Origin: Mallotus nudiflorus | Taxonomy: Eukaryota; Streptophyta; Magnoliopsida; Malpighiales; Euphorbiaceae | Length of the DNA: 64,000 bases | Direction of reading: 5' to 3' | Assembly: GCA_947683625.1 (NCBI GenBank) | Contig: CANTUR010000818.1 | Location: 186,001 to 250,000, forward strand | Shown here: positions 1 to 10,600 of the stretch, one piece after another | Numbering within the stretch: the first letter of the stretch is position 1 | Layout of the letters: the number at the start of each line of letters is the position of its first letter | Notes under the pieces: generated by a model | Told to the model about the DNA's origin: nothing | Databases searched by the model: none | The model's input: only the letters and a program-made list of their open reading frames with translations | Made by a program: the position numbers and the translations under genes

Positions 1-1000
1 CACTCGAACCTAACATTCTTCTGAGTTAAGCGAGTCATAGGGGCTGCAATTCTAGAAAAATCTTGCACAAACCGCCTATAATACCCGACTAAACCCATAA
101 AACTTTGAATCTCAGTAACAGAAGTCGGTCTAGGCCACTCAAACACTGCCTCAATCTTCTATGGATCAACCTGGATACCTTCTTTAGACACCACGTGTCT
201 AAGAAAAGAAACACTCTCCATCCAGAAATCACACTTCGAGAATTTAGCATAAAACTGATGATCTCTCAATGTTTGCAGTACAATCCTCAAGTGATATACA
301 TGCTCCTCCATACTCCTTGAATAAACCATTTTATCATTAATGAAGACTTCCATAAACTGATCCACATATGGTCTGAATACCCTGTTCATCAAGTCCATAA
401 AAGCTGCTGGTGCATTAGTCAAACCAAAAGACATCACCAGAAACTCATAATGGCTATATCGAGTGCGGAATGCCGTTTTAAGAATATCAGCTTCACTAAT
501 CCATAACTGATGATAACCCGACCTCAAGTCAATCTTAGAAAAGAATTGTGCACCCTGTAGCTGATCAAACAAGTCATCTATCCTTGAGAGAGGATACTTG
601 TTCTTCACTGTCACCTTGTTCAGCTCTCTATAGTCAATGCACAGTCTCAGGGTACCATCCTTCTTTTTCACAAACAGGACTGGTGCACCCCAAGGAGAAA
701 CACTGGGTCTGATAAAACCTTTATCCAACAACTCTTGCAATTGCTCCTTTAACTCTTTCAAATCTTCATGAGCCATTCTATAGGGTGGCATAGATATAGG
801 AGTAGTACCTGGAACCATATCTATACAGAACTCAATCTCTCTGTGAGGTGGTAAACCTGATAACTCCTCAAGAAAAACATCAGGAAACTCACAAGCAACA
901 GGAACATCTGTGAGTGACAACTTCTCCACTGAAGTATCCCTGACTAATGCCAAATATCCCTGACAACCTCTCCTCAACAACTTCCTAGCCGTAATAGCAG
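1..1000 (-). pseudogene. Gypsy-1 pol: reverse transcriptase (partial)
   Basis: RNA-dependent DNA polymerase domain of a Ty3/gypsy polyprotein, in one frame from the protease down to about position 159. There a TAG interrupts it, and the same frame can be followed on to the window edge. The recognisable order is a FVKKKDGTLRLCIDYRELN block (about 610-670), SKIDLRSGYHQL (about 510-545), SFGLTNAPAAF (about 405-440) and the catalytic turn at 333-347. The catalytic turn reads VFINDKMVYS, so the first of the two metal-binding aspartates of the usual F-x-D-D turn is Asn (codon 336-338). The copy therefore looks catalytically dead although the frame is largely open. Confidence 0.9.
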
Positions 1001-1430
1001 AAATAAGATTCTGAGGTGCTGAACTCCTATCACCCACAAACTTAAAATCTTCTTCATTAGGAATTCTGAATGTCACCTCTTTATTCTCACAATCTACCAT
1101 GGCATAGTGCTGAGATAACCAATCCATTCCCAAAATAACATCAAACTCCATCACATCCAACAAAATCAAGTCAGCGGGTAATTCTCTACCTCCTACGAGA
1201 ACTGGACAACCGGAAAGAACAATATCGGTGTCCAAGGAATCGCTCAGAGGAGTGGCAACAGACAAAGGAAAAGCCATCCTCAAAGCTTGCCAACAAGATT
1301 TAGAAGCAAAAACAAGAGAAACAAATGAATGCGTGGCACCCGAATCAAACAAAACCCATGCATCCAGGTAACAGACAGAAACAATACTTGCCACAACTGC
1401 ATTGGATGCCTGAGCATCCTGCTGAGTGAG
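1000..1430 (-). pseudogene. Gypsy-1 aspartic protease domain
   Basis: Retropepsin-like domain following gag in the same polyprotein. The active-site block LFDSGATHSF is intact at about 1324-1357 and the downstream block VILGMDWLSQHYA (about 1110-1150) is typical of gypsy proteases. The frame is open through this domain and continues into RT. The enzyme would cleave the Gag-Pol precursor inside the virus-like particle. The domain is unmutated at its key residues, unlike the RT of the same copy. Confidence 0.85.
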
Positions 1431-2747
1431 ATGAAAAACTCTAGCCTGTCCTCGACCTCCCTGTTGACTGGTAGAAGCTTGGCCAACACCTCTGGCACCT
1501 CCTCTATCACCTCTACCACGACTCTGCTATGGAACAAACTGAGTGGAACTCTGATGTTGGGCTGGAGGTAACTGAAATGGCACGGGTGCAACACTAGCAA
1601 TCGACTGCTATGGAAATCATGGAATCTGTGGCTGCTGATATTCGGAATAAGGACACGATCTAGCAAAATGTCCTGTCTGCCCGCATCTGAAGCATGTCAG
1701 TGGTGTCAGGTAACACGGTCCCTGATGGACTCTACCATAAGTTTGGCAAACACTGGCAGCTGATCCAGAATTATGACCACTGCTGCTGCTCGAAGCACCT
1801 GACCCAAATCTGAACGATCTACGCTGACCTCCACGGCCATGTCTACTGCTCCGATGCACTCACTGCTGCTGTCTCTAACTCTGCTGAGTCTGACCTCGCT
1901 GCTAACTACTCGAACCAACGTGAAAACTCAAATATGGTGTAGTCTACAATCCACTCAACTGAACTCCTAGCTGGTAAAAATCAGGCATCGCTCCCTGCCT
2001 AACTAGCCTCAGCTCAATCTCCTTGGCCAACTCAATCACAGACTCCAGAGTAAGGCCTACTGTAGGCATACCAGCAAATGCTTAACCCAATCCGGTGACA
2101 TATGTAATGACTGCGAAATACTGGTCTCATATCAGATCCTCTGCATATCTACCCAGCCGAAGAAACTCTCGGGTATACTCCTCTACTGATCGATCACCGC
2201 GAGAAATGCTGGTCAGTCAGAGACGATAGCTCATACGAAGAGGTTCTGGACAGAATATCCTCATAAATCGCTCTCTAAACTGAGCCCAAGTCATCATCAT
2301 CATATAAGGCTGGATCATCTGAATAAACCAATCTAGGGCTGGTCCCTCGATAGATAACTCGACGATCATAATCCGCTGGTACTCGGTGTGAGCAGTCTGA
2401 GTTCGAGTCTCGATCGCGTGTAGAAAATCTAACGGGTCAGAAGTCCCATTGAACACAATCCTGCCAACTCTGGCATAAAACAAAGCTGCCTCAGGGTTAG
2501 ACATACCCTGCTAATAGGCAGGCTGAACAGGCTGAACAACTGGAGGTACAGGAACATCAAACTCAGGCTCAACAGGCTCCTTGTCCTGTAACTCTCTTTG
2601 CCTACGGCGACCTGCCACTCCTCGAGGTCTACCTCTGCCATGACCTCTACGTCTAACTGGCTGCTCAGGAGGTAAAACCTCATCCTGAAAAGACTTATCA
2701 TCCTCGACCTCAACGATCGATGGAGCGACACACGCTCACCTCCTCAT
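1430..2747 (-). pseudogene. Gypsy-1 gag (capsid/nucleocapsid)
   Basis: Retrotransposon gag. The start is the ATG at 2747-2745, which aligns with the gag starts of Gypsy-2 and Gypsy-3 and directly follows a TTTTCAG splice-acceptor-like motif. The capsid segment (about 2220-2510) contains ALDWFIQMIQ and TWAQFRERFM motifs of the retrotrans_gag family. A CCHC zinc knuckle, CFRCGQTGHFARSC, lies at about 1650-1695 after a Ser/Arg/Gly-rich linker. In-frame stops occur, for example the fourth codon (TGA) and several TAG codons in the Gln-rich linker. They are consistent with C-to-T decay of Arg and Gln codons. Confidence 0.85.
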
Positions 2748-2930
2748 TCTGAAAAGACAAACGGAAAGATTCCGACAAAATAGACAACGGAGGAATAACG
2801 CAAAAAACTAAGCAACGAATACTTATCAAGACATACTCGAACCTAATTCACTACAGTAGTTACTAAAAGAAAATACAACTTTGAAAACTAGGGCCATAAC
2901 TCACATAACTAAGCCCTGACACAGAACTCC

Positions 2931-2942
2931 GCTCTGATACCA
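2931..2942 (-). other. Gypsy-1 primer-binding site (tRNA-iMet)
   Basis: On the minus strand it reads TGGTATCAGAGC, complementary to the 3' end of plant initiator tRNA-Met. It lies four bases inside the LTR end (2947), as expected for minus-strand strong-stop priming. Confidence 0.9.
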
Positions 2943-3663
2943 ACTTTGTCACGACCCAAAACAGGGGCCATGACCGGCGCTAGGGAACGGGAATTCTTTC
3001 GAATCCGGAACCCGTAGCAAGCCTAAAAAATAAATAAAACATGCAATAGTAATAATAACAACACAATTAAATAAGTACTGTGCAGCGGAATAAAATCATA
3101 AATATAAAAATAATAATCCACCACGGGATTTAAATCAAATCCCCGTCTCATATATATAAATCATTTAATACAGATCCAGTTCAAATTCTTAAAATACATA
3201 ATTCATACAAATATAATACATAAAACCCATAATTAATTTACAACTACTGCAGTGTCTAGATTATAAAAATAAAACTCAAGACTCAGATAAGTATTTTACA
3301 TAAAGAAGTTGGGGCGGAAGAAATCCGGCGTGCAGGCCTGCTACTGAGGCCTGAAGACGATGACTCTCTTGAAAAATAGTCAATGGAGGGGAGTCAGACC
3401 TCACTGAGTGAATTACTATAATATATATACATGCATACTAAATGACAATGCATACAATCAATAGTATATATCTAATATGTATATATACAGACAAATACAC
3501 ACAGATGCAGTAAAATCCTTTTATATATTTTTACTGAAATTCACAGTTTATGAAGGATCAAATAGAACCCTATAATATCGCAACCTCAAACAGTGTTAGA
3601 CAACACCCTAGCCATACAGGCTCACTTATTCCAAATATATTCACTTATTCCATTTAGACAGTA

Positions 3664-3758
3664 GACTGGCCCCGAGACACTAAGTCAACCGAGTTCCAGC
3701 AGTCTGACTGTCAGTGTGATTGGCCCCGAGACATTAGGTCAACCGAGCTCTAGCAATC
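3664..3758 (-). other. Two stem-loop subrepeats in Gypsy-1 LTR
   Basis: Two similar units, 3664-3704 and 3718-3758 (54-bp period). In plus orientation unit 1 has arms GACTGG and CCAGCAGTC, and unit 2 has GATTGG and CTAGCAATC, around the shared core CCCCGAGACA...GTCAACCGAG. The third stem position is C-G in one unit and T-A in the other, so pairing is kept. Related units occur in the Gypsy-2 and Gypsy-3 LTRs. Confidence 0.7.
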
Positions 3759-3863
3759 ACACCCAAAACACATCACACATCAGATAAATCAATTCCAATC
3801 AATATCCTCAAACTGGTTAGTAATATAGCGTAAATGCTATAAGCGTACCAGTACGTACTCGGT

Positions 3864-3882
3864 CCTAGTGCTGCCCACTAGG
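3864..3882 (-). other. Conserved LTR hairpin, Gypsy-1 copy
   Basis: CCTAGTG and CACTAGG form a perfect 7-bp stem around a five-base loop, just upstream (in element sense) of the stem-loop subrepeats. The equivalent in Gypsy-3 is CCTGGTG/CACCAGG, a compensated base-pair change. Confidence 0.65.
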
Positions 3883-5443
3883 TAGCACGTTCTATTGATA
3901 TCCTTCATTTAATAAATAAAAGATACATTCATAAAAATAAATGATGCATGAATTTAAATATAATAGCAACAATAAACCATATATATACTAGAAATATACC
4001 AAAAATAAACCAGGTATATTTCGAGTATATATACGTCAAATAAATCCAATATAATTGTAAAATTAACTTAATATATATTTAAAACATTTTAAATATAAAT
4101 GTTTAAATAAGCATGCATATAATTTACAATATACTAAAAATAAATCAAAGATAAACCAAGAATAAACTTAAATACTAATTGAGTTATTTATGCATATTTA
4201 ATCAAAATAAAACATACATTTCTAAATCATGCACCCTAAGCATATATATATATATATAATAGTAACTCACACTTAGTGCGCTCCTCGAGATGGGTCCGAC
4301 GGGCCTGGTCCACTAGCCCTCGGTCTTAGTGCAACTAAACAAACAATAAATAACAGACATCAGAATAAATCTAATAGAAAATCCTAGAAACTCGATCTAG
4401 AATATTGAACACAGAAACAGAATTAGGGTTTGACCGGACATCACGTTTTACGAGAATTCTATCGAAAATCCGACAGAACCTCCCCTGTAAAACGGACATC
4501 TCTCTGCTCAAAGAGTAGAGCCGGCCCTGCAAAGAAACACACTTCGAAAATAAACGTAAAATTACATTCACAACCCCTCGGTCGGACTTTAAACTACAGT
4601 CTACCGACTGGGGTCCACAATTCACAAAATAATATAAAAATACCAAAAATGCCCTTATATCATAGAAATACATTTAATAAGTAGAAATTACGTAATTAAC
4701 CTTAAAACATAGTAAAAACCAATAAAAACTCATTTTATTAGTAAAATCGTATATTATATATATAATTGAAAATAATTCACGAAAAATAGTTTTAATTAGT
4801 TAAAAATACTAAATAATTTGTAGAAATCATTTTTATACTTTAAATAACTATTTAAACCAATTAAATTACATTTTAGCCAATTTCATGTAAAATTACCAAA
4901 ATACCCCTATATATATAAATATACTAAAATTACTTCAAAAATTCACCAAAAATATTATAATTGTCCAAAATTAATTTTCTCAACATATTTATCAATAATA
5001 TCAAGAATTAAACTCAATTAGCTAATTAATTTCAATTAAAAACACAATTATCCCTATTTTCTCAAAATTACATAAACTAATTAAATTCAAAATAAATACA
5101 TAGAAATTCATAAAAATTCCAAATAAATTTATATAATTCATTTTAACACCTATATTTATCATGAAACACAATTTCATAATTTAATTAATTAATTTTCGAA
5201 AATTAGAAAATAATATTAAAATATTCAAAAATACCCAAAAATCAAAATAATCTGCAAAAATTCTACAAAAATTCACACATGTTTATTAAGCTAAGGGAAA
5301 CAATATTTGTGAAGGAATTTTTTATGAATCAATCAAATTGAAGTTCAAAAAAATTAAGAACCCTAATAGGCCAAAATTGAAAAATCAAAAGCTAAGCAAA
5401 TCAAGACCATTTTAAGTGAAACAAAGTTTGGAATCACACTCAC

Positions 5444-5700
5444 CGGAGCTCAAGGAGAAGAAAGAGATCGGCAGTGTCGAAAACGGTGGCCGGAAACGTC
5501 GTGAACGACGTTAGCTTCCACTTTCGGCTTTCCGGCCAAAAACGGCTTCCAGACGTCGGAAACAACTGCAGCAAGTGGCGGGGAAGGCTGAGGAAGGAGG
5601 TGGCACGCCGGGAGGTACATTGACGGCAAGGAAATGGGACGGCAGGCGACGAAATGGTGATGGGGACGGTCGAGAGAGAGAGGAAGAAGATGATGGCAAT
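5444..5700 (-). promoter_or_regulatory. C/T-rich leader of Gypsy-1 LTR
   Basis: A C-rich, low-A island on the minus strand in an otherwise AT-rich LTR. It ends at a GTGAGT donor-like site. The island occupies the same place relative to the LTR start as C/T-rich islands in Gypsy-2 (24526-24746) and Gypsy-3 (about 58840-59163). It is best explained as the transcribed, untranslated first exon. A 62-codon open frame here is Pro/Ser-rich and is not conserved between the elements. Confidence 0.5.
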
Positions 5701-6225
5701 TTTGTAAATAAACTAAACTTTTATTTTTGTTTTAATATTAAATGTATATATGTATATATATATATACTTTATAGTATATATTAAAATAATATAAAATCAC
5801 ACACATTAAATATACACCACACACTAATAATTTAATATTTTAAAATTTAATACACCTAAAAAAAATAATTAAATAATATTAAAACAAATTAATAAATAAT
5901 AAAATATTAGGGTAATTAATTAAACCCTAATTAATTAAATAAATACACATATATACATTATTTAGTATTTTAAAAATATATATGAGTTCATGCAAGTCCG
6001 TAAATCTATTTAAAATAATTAATAGTAAATTATTTACGTGAAAATTTCCCCGAAAATGCAAGTCCCGAGAAAATTTTACGTAAAACACTTAAAATAATAC
6101 ATAATAATTAAAATAGGTTTTAAATACATATCAGCTCGTAAAAATATCATAATATATATATAAAAATTATTAACACTGCATATCCCGATGCAGTATTAAA
6201 ATATTTAAAAACACAGGATATTACA

Positions 6226-8316
6226 ATAAGGTCATTTATATGTTGTATAACATCAAGGATGAGATTCTGTTCTTTAGTAAGGACATTGAGTTACTTTATT
6301 CCTATATCAAAATCTATAATAGAATCAGAAGAATGAGAAGAAGAAGTTGAAAGTTCATCAATCTGAGGAGTGAGGAAACTTTTACAATCAAACTGTGATG
6401 TATATATAAGAAGAGCTGTAAGCCTATTAAGGGTAGCTTCTTCTAATCCTAACTCATTGAGGTTTTTAGAGACTTTACAATACATAGAGATATGGCCTGT
6501 TTTATCACACTTAAAGTAAGTGACATTTTTAAGATTAGTTTTTTTTGCTTTATCTAGTTTGGGTTTCCTAGAAGTCTTTATGTAGGGTTTTTTGTAGTAA
6601 GCTTCTTCTCTATCTTTTCTCTTAGTAGGTTTCCTATATTCAAAGGAAAATTTCCTATATTAAGGTTTTGAGGATTTCTTACTGCAATCTCTCTTACATG
6701 AAGGATTTTGGGTAACACTATAGTCGAACTATTTATATAAAAATCCTAGCTCTTGTATAGTCTTTTTTTATTTCTTTCTTCAGATGCTTTTGAAGTTTTA
6801 AATCCTGACAAATTTTAAGACCTTCTCGTTGAGTAGTACTAATCAGTTTACCATAGGTAAGTTGGTTGTAAGGAATGATATGGGTTCCAAAAGACTGTTT
6901 AATGGTATTTTTGACACGTTCTCCTAACAGGGTGGGCAGATCAGCAAGAAACTTTTCTTTCCAAAAAAGTTGATTGGAATATTCCCTAAGCATAACTCTG
7001 GTAAGAAAGGTTGACCTATACCATTGGAAGTCACTAAGCTTTCTGCATCTAAGGTTGGATAAAAGATCAGCATTTTTATCTTTAAGGTGAGAAGAGTCTC
7101 CTATAAAATGAAGTGTTATAGTTAAGATAGTAGTAGAAACAACATCTTGAATGGGGTTTTCTATTTGGTCAAGAATAGGTATTCCTTCATCATCTGTTTG
7201 GATAGCACGAAGAATTTCTTGTTGTTGTTCTTTAGTAAAATGATAATCCCACCAACCTTTTAGTTAGCCAAAAAACCAGTTATAATAAGCTTAGTAACAA
7301 ATCTATCAAAGGTTCATGTTTGGGCTTTATAAGCATTAGAGGCCATGGTCATTTGCTGAAGGGAATTAAGAATTTGATATTCAGACATACCATTTATATT
7401 CCATTCATAAATAGATTTGGCACTAAACTTAGGCTGAACAAGAGTATTGGGTTGACTATCTAACTCGATTTTAGGAAGTCTAGCCTGGGTGTATCTAGGA
7501 TAAAGAGAAGGCCAATGAAGTTTAGCTATTTTAGGGGCTTATTATTAAGTTTCAAAAGAAGAGGAATCTATATCTTTATCAAGAACACTAACAGTTTGGT
7601 TGACAGAAGGAGGAGTATTAGGGACAATTGGGTCTCTAGAACTTGAAGGTTCAAGTCTACTGATCTATTTTCTAATTGCATGTAAGAATTTAGTGTGGTT
7701 ACTCCTAATTTCTTATTGTACACTAGTAGAGATCTGATAAGGTTTGAACATGGGGTTCTTTAGTTTTTTATTAGTCATGGTTATAGTATCAAAAGACTCA
7801 ACAGTTTTATGGGTCTGGTTTTCAAGCTTAGATAATTGTTTACCTATGCTATAAAGATGGACATTGGTAAAGTTATTATGGGAGACTATATTTTTTAGGT
7901 TTTGGGAGTTGCTATCCTGTGGTTTCTTATATGGACAAGCTTTTACAGTCTCATTATCGATAGAGATCTTAATGTTTCTAAGAGGAGGATGTTTAGACTC
8001 TATTTGTTGACCATTTAATGCTTCCCAAACAGTTACCTTTTTCTTATAATGATAGTGTTCAAAACTTTAAAAGGATAAGAATTATCATTTTCTTATGCAT
8101 ATATTTCAAACCATTCGAAAAATAATATATTAACTTTATATGTTTGGACAAAATTGAAAAATTGGCTTTAAAGATCATTTCATTGTTCTAAGAAATGCTA
8201 GAAAAACCAATTTCTTTTTTCTTTATTATGGGATGCATAAAAATCTTTATGTAAAAGAGTTTTATCATGAGTAAATTCTTTATCCAAAATAGATAATTCA
8301 TGAGCCATATTTTTCT
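6226..8316 (-). pseudogene. Endogenous pararetrovirus fragment: coat-protein region
   Basis: Minus-strand translation gives, in order, a segment of the type preceding the coat protein of plant Caulimoviridae polyproteins (8316 to about 7560), the coat protein core (about 7450-6640; block FWKEKFLADLP at about 6940-6975), a basic Lys/Arg-rich tract and a CCHC-like knuckle (about 6480-6535). It then enters the start of the next domain, where it is cut by Gypsy-1 at 6225. Many stops and frameshifts are present. In the knuckle the first Cys position reads Tyr. The family call is from recognition of these blocks; the genus was not determined. It is a non-functional fossil copy. Confidence 0.7.
8061..8316 (-). 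repeat. Direct repeat of pararetrovirus segment (copy 1; copy 2 at 9118-9372)
   Basis: About 255 bp aligned end to end with scattered substitutions by eye, same orientation. The two copies are separated by the inverted movement-region fragment and the RNase H fragment. Confidence 0.8.
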
Positions 8317-8982
8317 ATTATGGATGATGGATCCATACCAATTGCACTTGTTTTTAAAGTTCATTATAAAGTTATGATGTCTACATTCCATACAAAAAGT
8401 CATTTTCATAGTAGAAAAGAAGAAACTCTTCTTCTACAAACAGATATGACTAAAGCTAATGTTGTAATTCCCAAACCCATCAAATGGAGCCAAGTTACAC
8501 TTCCCCAAGAATGGATCTTAGAAGGAGCTACTAAACCTAAAATCCAACAGGAAGAAACACCTGCTCCCAATACTCAAATAAAGCATACCACCCAGTTCCA
8601 GGATGGTAGGGTAAAACTTTCATTTGATAGAACCTTTTCCAGCTCAAGATTCTCTTATGCATCTTCATCAGAATCCCTTGATCTAGGACGAGTTTCATAA
8701 ATTCCTTCTATTATAAACCTTCCTTACCATACTGAACCTCCATGTACTCACCAAAAGGCTATACACTTACCTTAATAACTAGATCAGGCCAATCTCTATC
8801 CAAATCTACCACCAGTCATAAATCTGCGATATAATATCCCTACTCAATATTCCACTTTTGATATACCCTCCTCTTCTATCTGAAATGTGGATTATAGTAC
8901 AAATATAGCCAGACCTATTTATATAAAACCCAGAAAATAAGAAAACCCTTCTCCTCCTACTTGTTTCAGAATACCTCCATAT
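8317..8982 (+). pseudogene. Endogenous pararetrovirus fragment: movement-protein-like region, inverted
   Basis: Plus-strand open frame 8320-8700 followed by further degraded sequence. It contains the block IKWSQVTLPQEWILEG (about 8490-8540), recognised as part of the region after the 30K-type movement domain in plant pararetrovirus polyproteins, and a Ser/Arg-rich tail. It is in the opposite orientation to the coat-protein fragment on its left. Its last 200 bp or so (about 8760-8973) recur inverted at 9397-9597. This shows rearrangement rather than a simple linear integration. Confidence 0.6.
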
Positions 8983-9117
8983 CCTATATCACTAGCATCA
9001 ATTTTGACAATTTTGGGAAGGATTGGGTCAACCAGATGAAGACAAGGAATTTCGATGATTTGTTTCTTTATATATTGGACAACTCTAGTATGCTTATTAG
9101 TCCAAGGGATAGGATTT
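8983..9117 (-). pseudogene. Endogenous pararetrovirus fragment: RNase H start
   Basis: About 45 codons on the minus strand with the block DASDIGYGG (about 8985-9015), which marks the start of the RNase H domain after RT in Caulimoviridae. It is joined on its upstream side (about 9118) to sequence from the pre-coat-protein region, which is not adjacent in a normal polyprotein. The join happens at a short shared string, AAACTTTAAAAGG. Confidence 0.6.
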
Positions 9118-9597
9118 AAAACTTTAAAAGGATAAGAAATATCATTTTCTGATGCATATATTTTAAACCATTCAAAAAATAATTTATTAACTTTATATGT
9201 TTGGATGAAATTGTAAAATTGGCTTTAAAGATCATTTCGTTGTTCTAAGAAATGCTGGAAAAATCAATTTCTTTTTTCTTTATTATAGGATGCATAAAAA
9301 TCTTTATGTAAAATAGTTTTATTAGGAGTAAATTCTTTATCCAAAATAGATAATTCATGAGCCATATTTTTTGTTATGGTTGAAGCAGTAGGAGAAGTAG
9401 GAGGAGAAGGGTTTTCTTCTTGTCTGGGTTCTATATAAACAAGTCTAGTTATATTTGTACTTAATCAACATTTCGAATAGAAGATGAGGGTAGATCAGAA
9501 GTGGAATATCAAGCAGGGATATTATATAGTAGATTTATGACTGGTAGTAGATCTTGATAAAAATTGGCCTGATCTGGTTGTTGAGGTGTATATATAT
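9118..9597 (-). pseudogene. Endogenous pararetrovirus fragment: second pre-coat segment and movement-region tail
   Basis: 9118-9372 is a diverged direct repeat of 8061-8316, the segment that begins MAHELSILDKEF on the minus strand. 9373-9597 is an inverted, diverged copy of the movement-region tail at about 8760-8973. Together with the left part this gives the same viral segments twice, in mixed orientation. Confidence 0.6.
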
Positions 9598-10600
9598 GTG
9601 TGTGTGTGTGTTAATTGCTCTATTTGGATAGATAGCCAACATGGCTTTGGTGTTTTAGAAAATGGTAACTTTAAATATAGTTTTGGTGTGATTAGTTAGC
9701 TCCAAAAAATAGTTACCACCAGCTAACTATATTATGATAGAACTACATAAAATCATAACCAGACTGAGTGATATCTAGTAATTATTTCCTAGCAAAGTTT
9801 GCTAGTGATGTCTATATTTTTAAATTGATTAATCCCATCAAACCTACATTTAAAGTTACCATTTTTCAAAATACAACCTCAATTTTGGTTACTTATATTT
9901 TCTTCTTCTTTTTTAACTATATTTGTACTTGACAATTTTGTTGTGTTGAAAATGTACATGAATAAAATTGTAGAAGTGCATTATTGTTATGTGTGGTTGT
10001 GAAAAAATAATTATGTTTTAGTTGATGGTATAAGGCGAATTATTTAGGAGTGTTTTTTTAATTGTAGGTTTATTAATAGCTTTAAATTTCACTTTCATAC
10101 GAGGTTAAAGTGTAGTTACAGATGAAACTCTACCAATAGTTTATTAGAAATTTCTAAAGAATGTTTATGATATTTTTAAATGTTTAAATAGGTTGAAATA
10201 TTATTCTCTATTTTGTCATTTACATAAGGACCATAATAGCCATAGGCTCTAGCTTTATAACTTCCACCTGATTTGTTTTGGAGCTAGAGATACTGTTTGG
10301 CCAGTTAGCGATGATGTTTATTTCCTTTTGACTCATCCTCCTCATACACAGTCGATAGCCTTCCCAACCTTTATATTCTCAACTTTCACTTTCTTAGCCC
10401 TCCCAATATGCTCCTACTCATACCCTTCAATCAACAACCTCTGTAGAGATAGAACACACTACTATCAAATAGATATCATTGTTAGTAGCAAGAAGTCAAA
10501 AATCATTTTCCATGAAAATATAATGTTTTATAAATGTTGAATTCTTTATATATCTAATATGATATGCATTTTTTAACTAGGTGTTCTTTGGATATTCACT
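9598..10600. other. Unassigned AT-rich stretch
   Basis: It begins with a short (TA)n/(TG)n tract (about 9586-9611). No gene recognised. Around 9779-9810 the strings CTAGCAAAGTTTGCTAGTGATG resemble subterminal repeats of CACTA elements, so part of this may belong to the CACTA remnant downstream. The open frame at 10328-10540 has no recognisable features. Confidence 0.4.

Larger units (their letters stand above)
2749..5443 (-). other. Predicted leader intron of Gypsy-1
   Basis: A donor CCG|GTGAGT (first intron base 5443) closes the C/T-rich leader. An acceptor TTTTCAG (2750-2749) lies one base before the gag ATG. Removing it would delete most of the LTR transcript and the primer-binding site. 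The same arrangement with similar length occurs in Gypsy-2 (2708 nt), and a weaker version in Gypsy-3. This is inferred from splice consensus and conservation only. Confidence 0.5.
1..6225 (-). mobile_element. Gypsy-1: Ty3/gypsy chromovirus (Tekay/Del-like), truncated by window edge
   Basis: Read on the minus strand this is an LTR (6225 to 2947), a primer-binding site matching initiator tRNA-Met (2942-2931), gag, protease and reverse transcriptase, running off the window at position 1. RNase H (except its start), integrase, chromodomain and the second LTR would lie outside. The clade call rests on the LTR of about 3.3 kb, the gag and RT sequence shared with Gypsy-2 (which keeps a chromodomain) and the tRNA-Met primer site. 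The LTR begins TGTAATA and ends TGACA. The element is inserted in pararetrovirus-derived DNA, whose reading frame runs into the LTR edge at 6226. The right flank is ATAAG (6226-6230); the matching target duplication should be beyond the left window edge. Confidence 0.92.
2947..6225 (-). repeat. Gypsy-1 5' LTR (about 3.28 kb)
   Basis: Terminal repeat with TG...CA ends: minus-strand start TGTAATATCC at 6225, end GGTCGTGACA at 2947. It is AT-rich except for a C/G-rich leader island (about 5440-5700) and a structured segment (about 3660-3890). Blocks shared with Gypsy-2 and Gypsy-3 LTRs are the end block with CCCTAGYRYCGG, a CTCAGTGAGGTCTGA block (about 3390-3415) and the hairpin/stem-loop segment. 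Short open frames at 4371-4673 and 5511-5699 look like chance reading through leader sequence. Confidence 0.9.

Noticed and set aside
4371..4684. Overlapping open frames on both strands (84 and 100 codons) within the Gypsy-1 LTR
   Set aside because: They lie in LTR leader or AT-rich LTR sequence, have no recognisable motif and no counterpart in the other LTRs.
5511..5784. Pro/Ser-rich 62-codon frame (minus) and 69-codon frame (plus)
   Set aside because: Explained by the C/T-rich leader of the LTR; not conserved between elements and the plus frame runs into a microsatellite.
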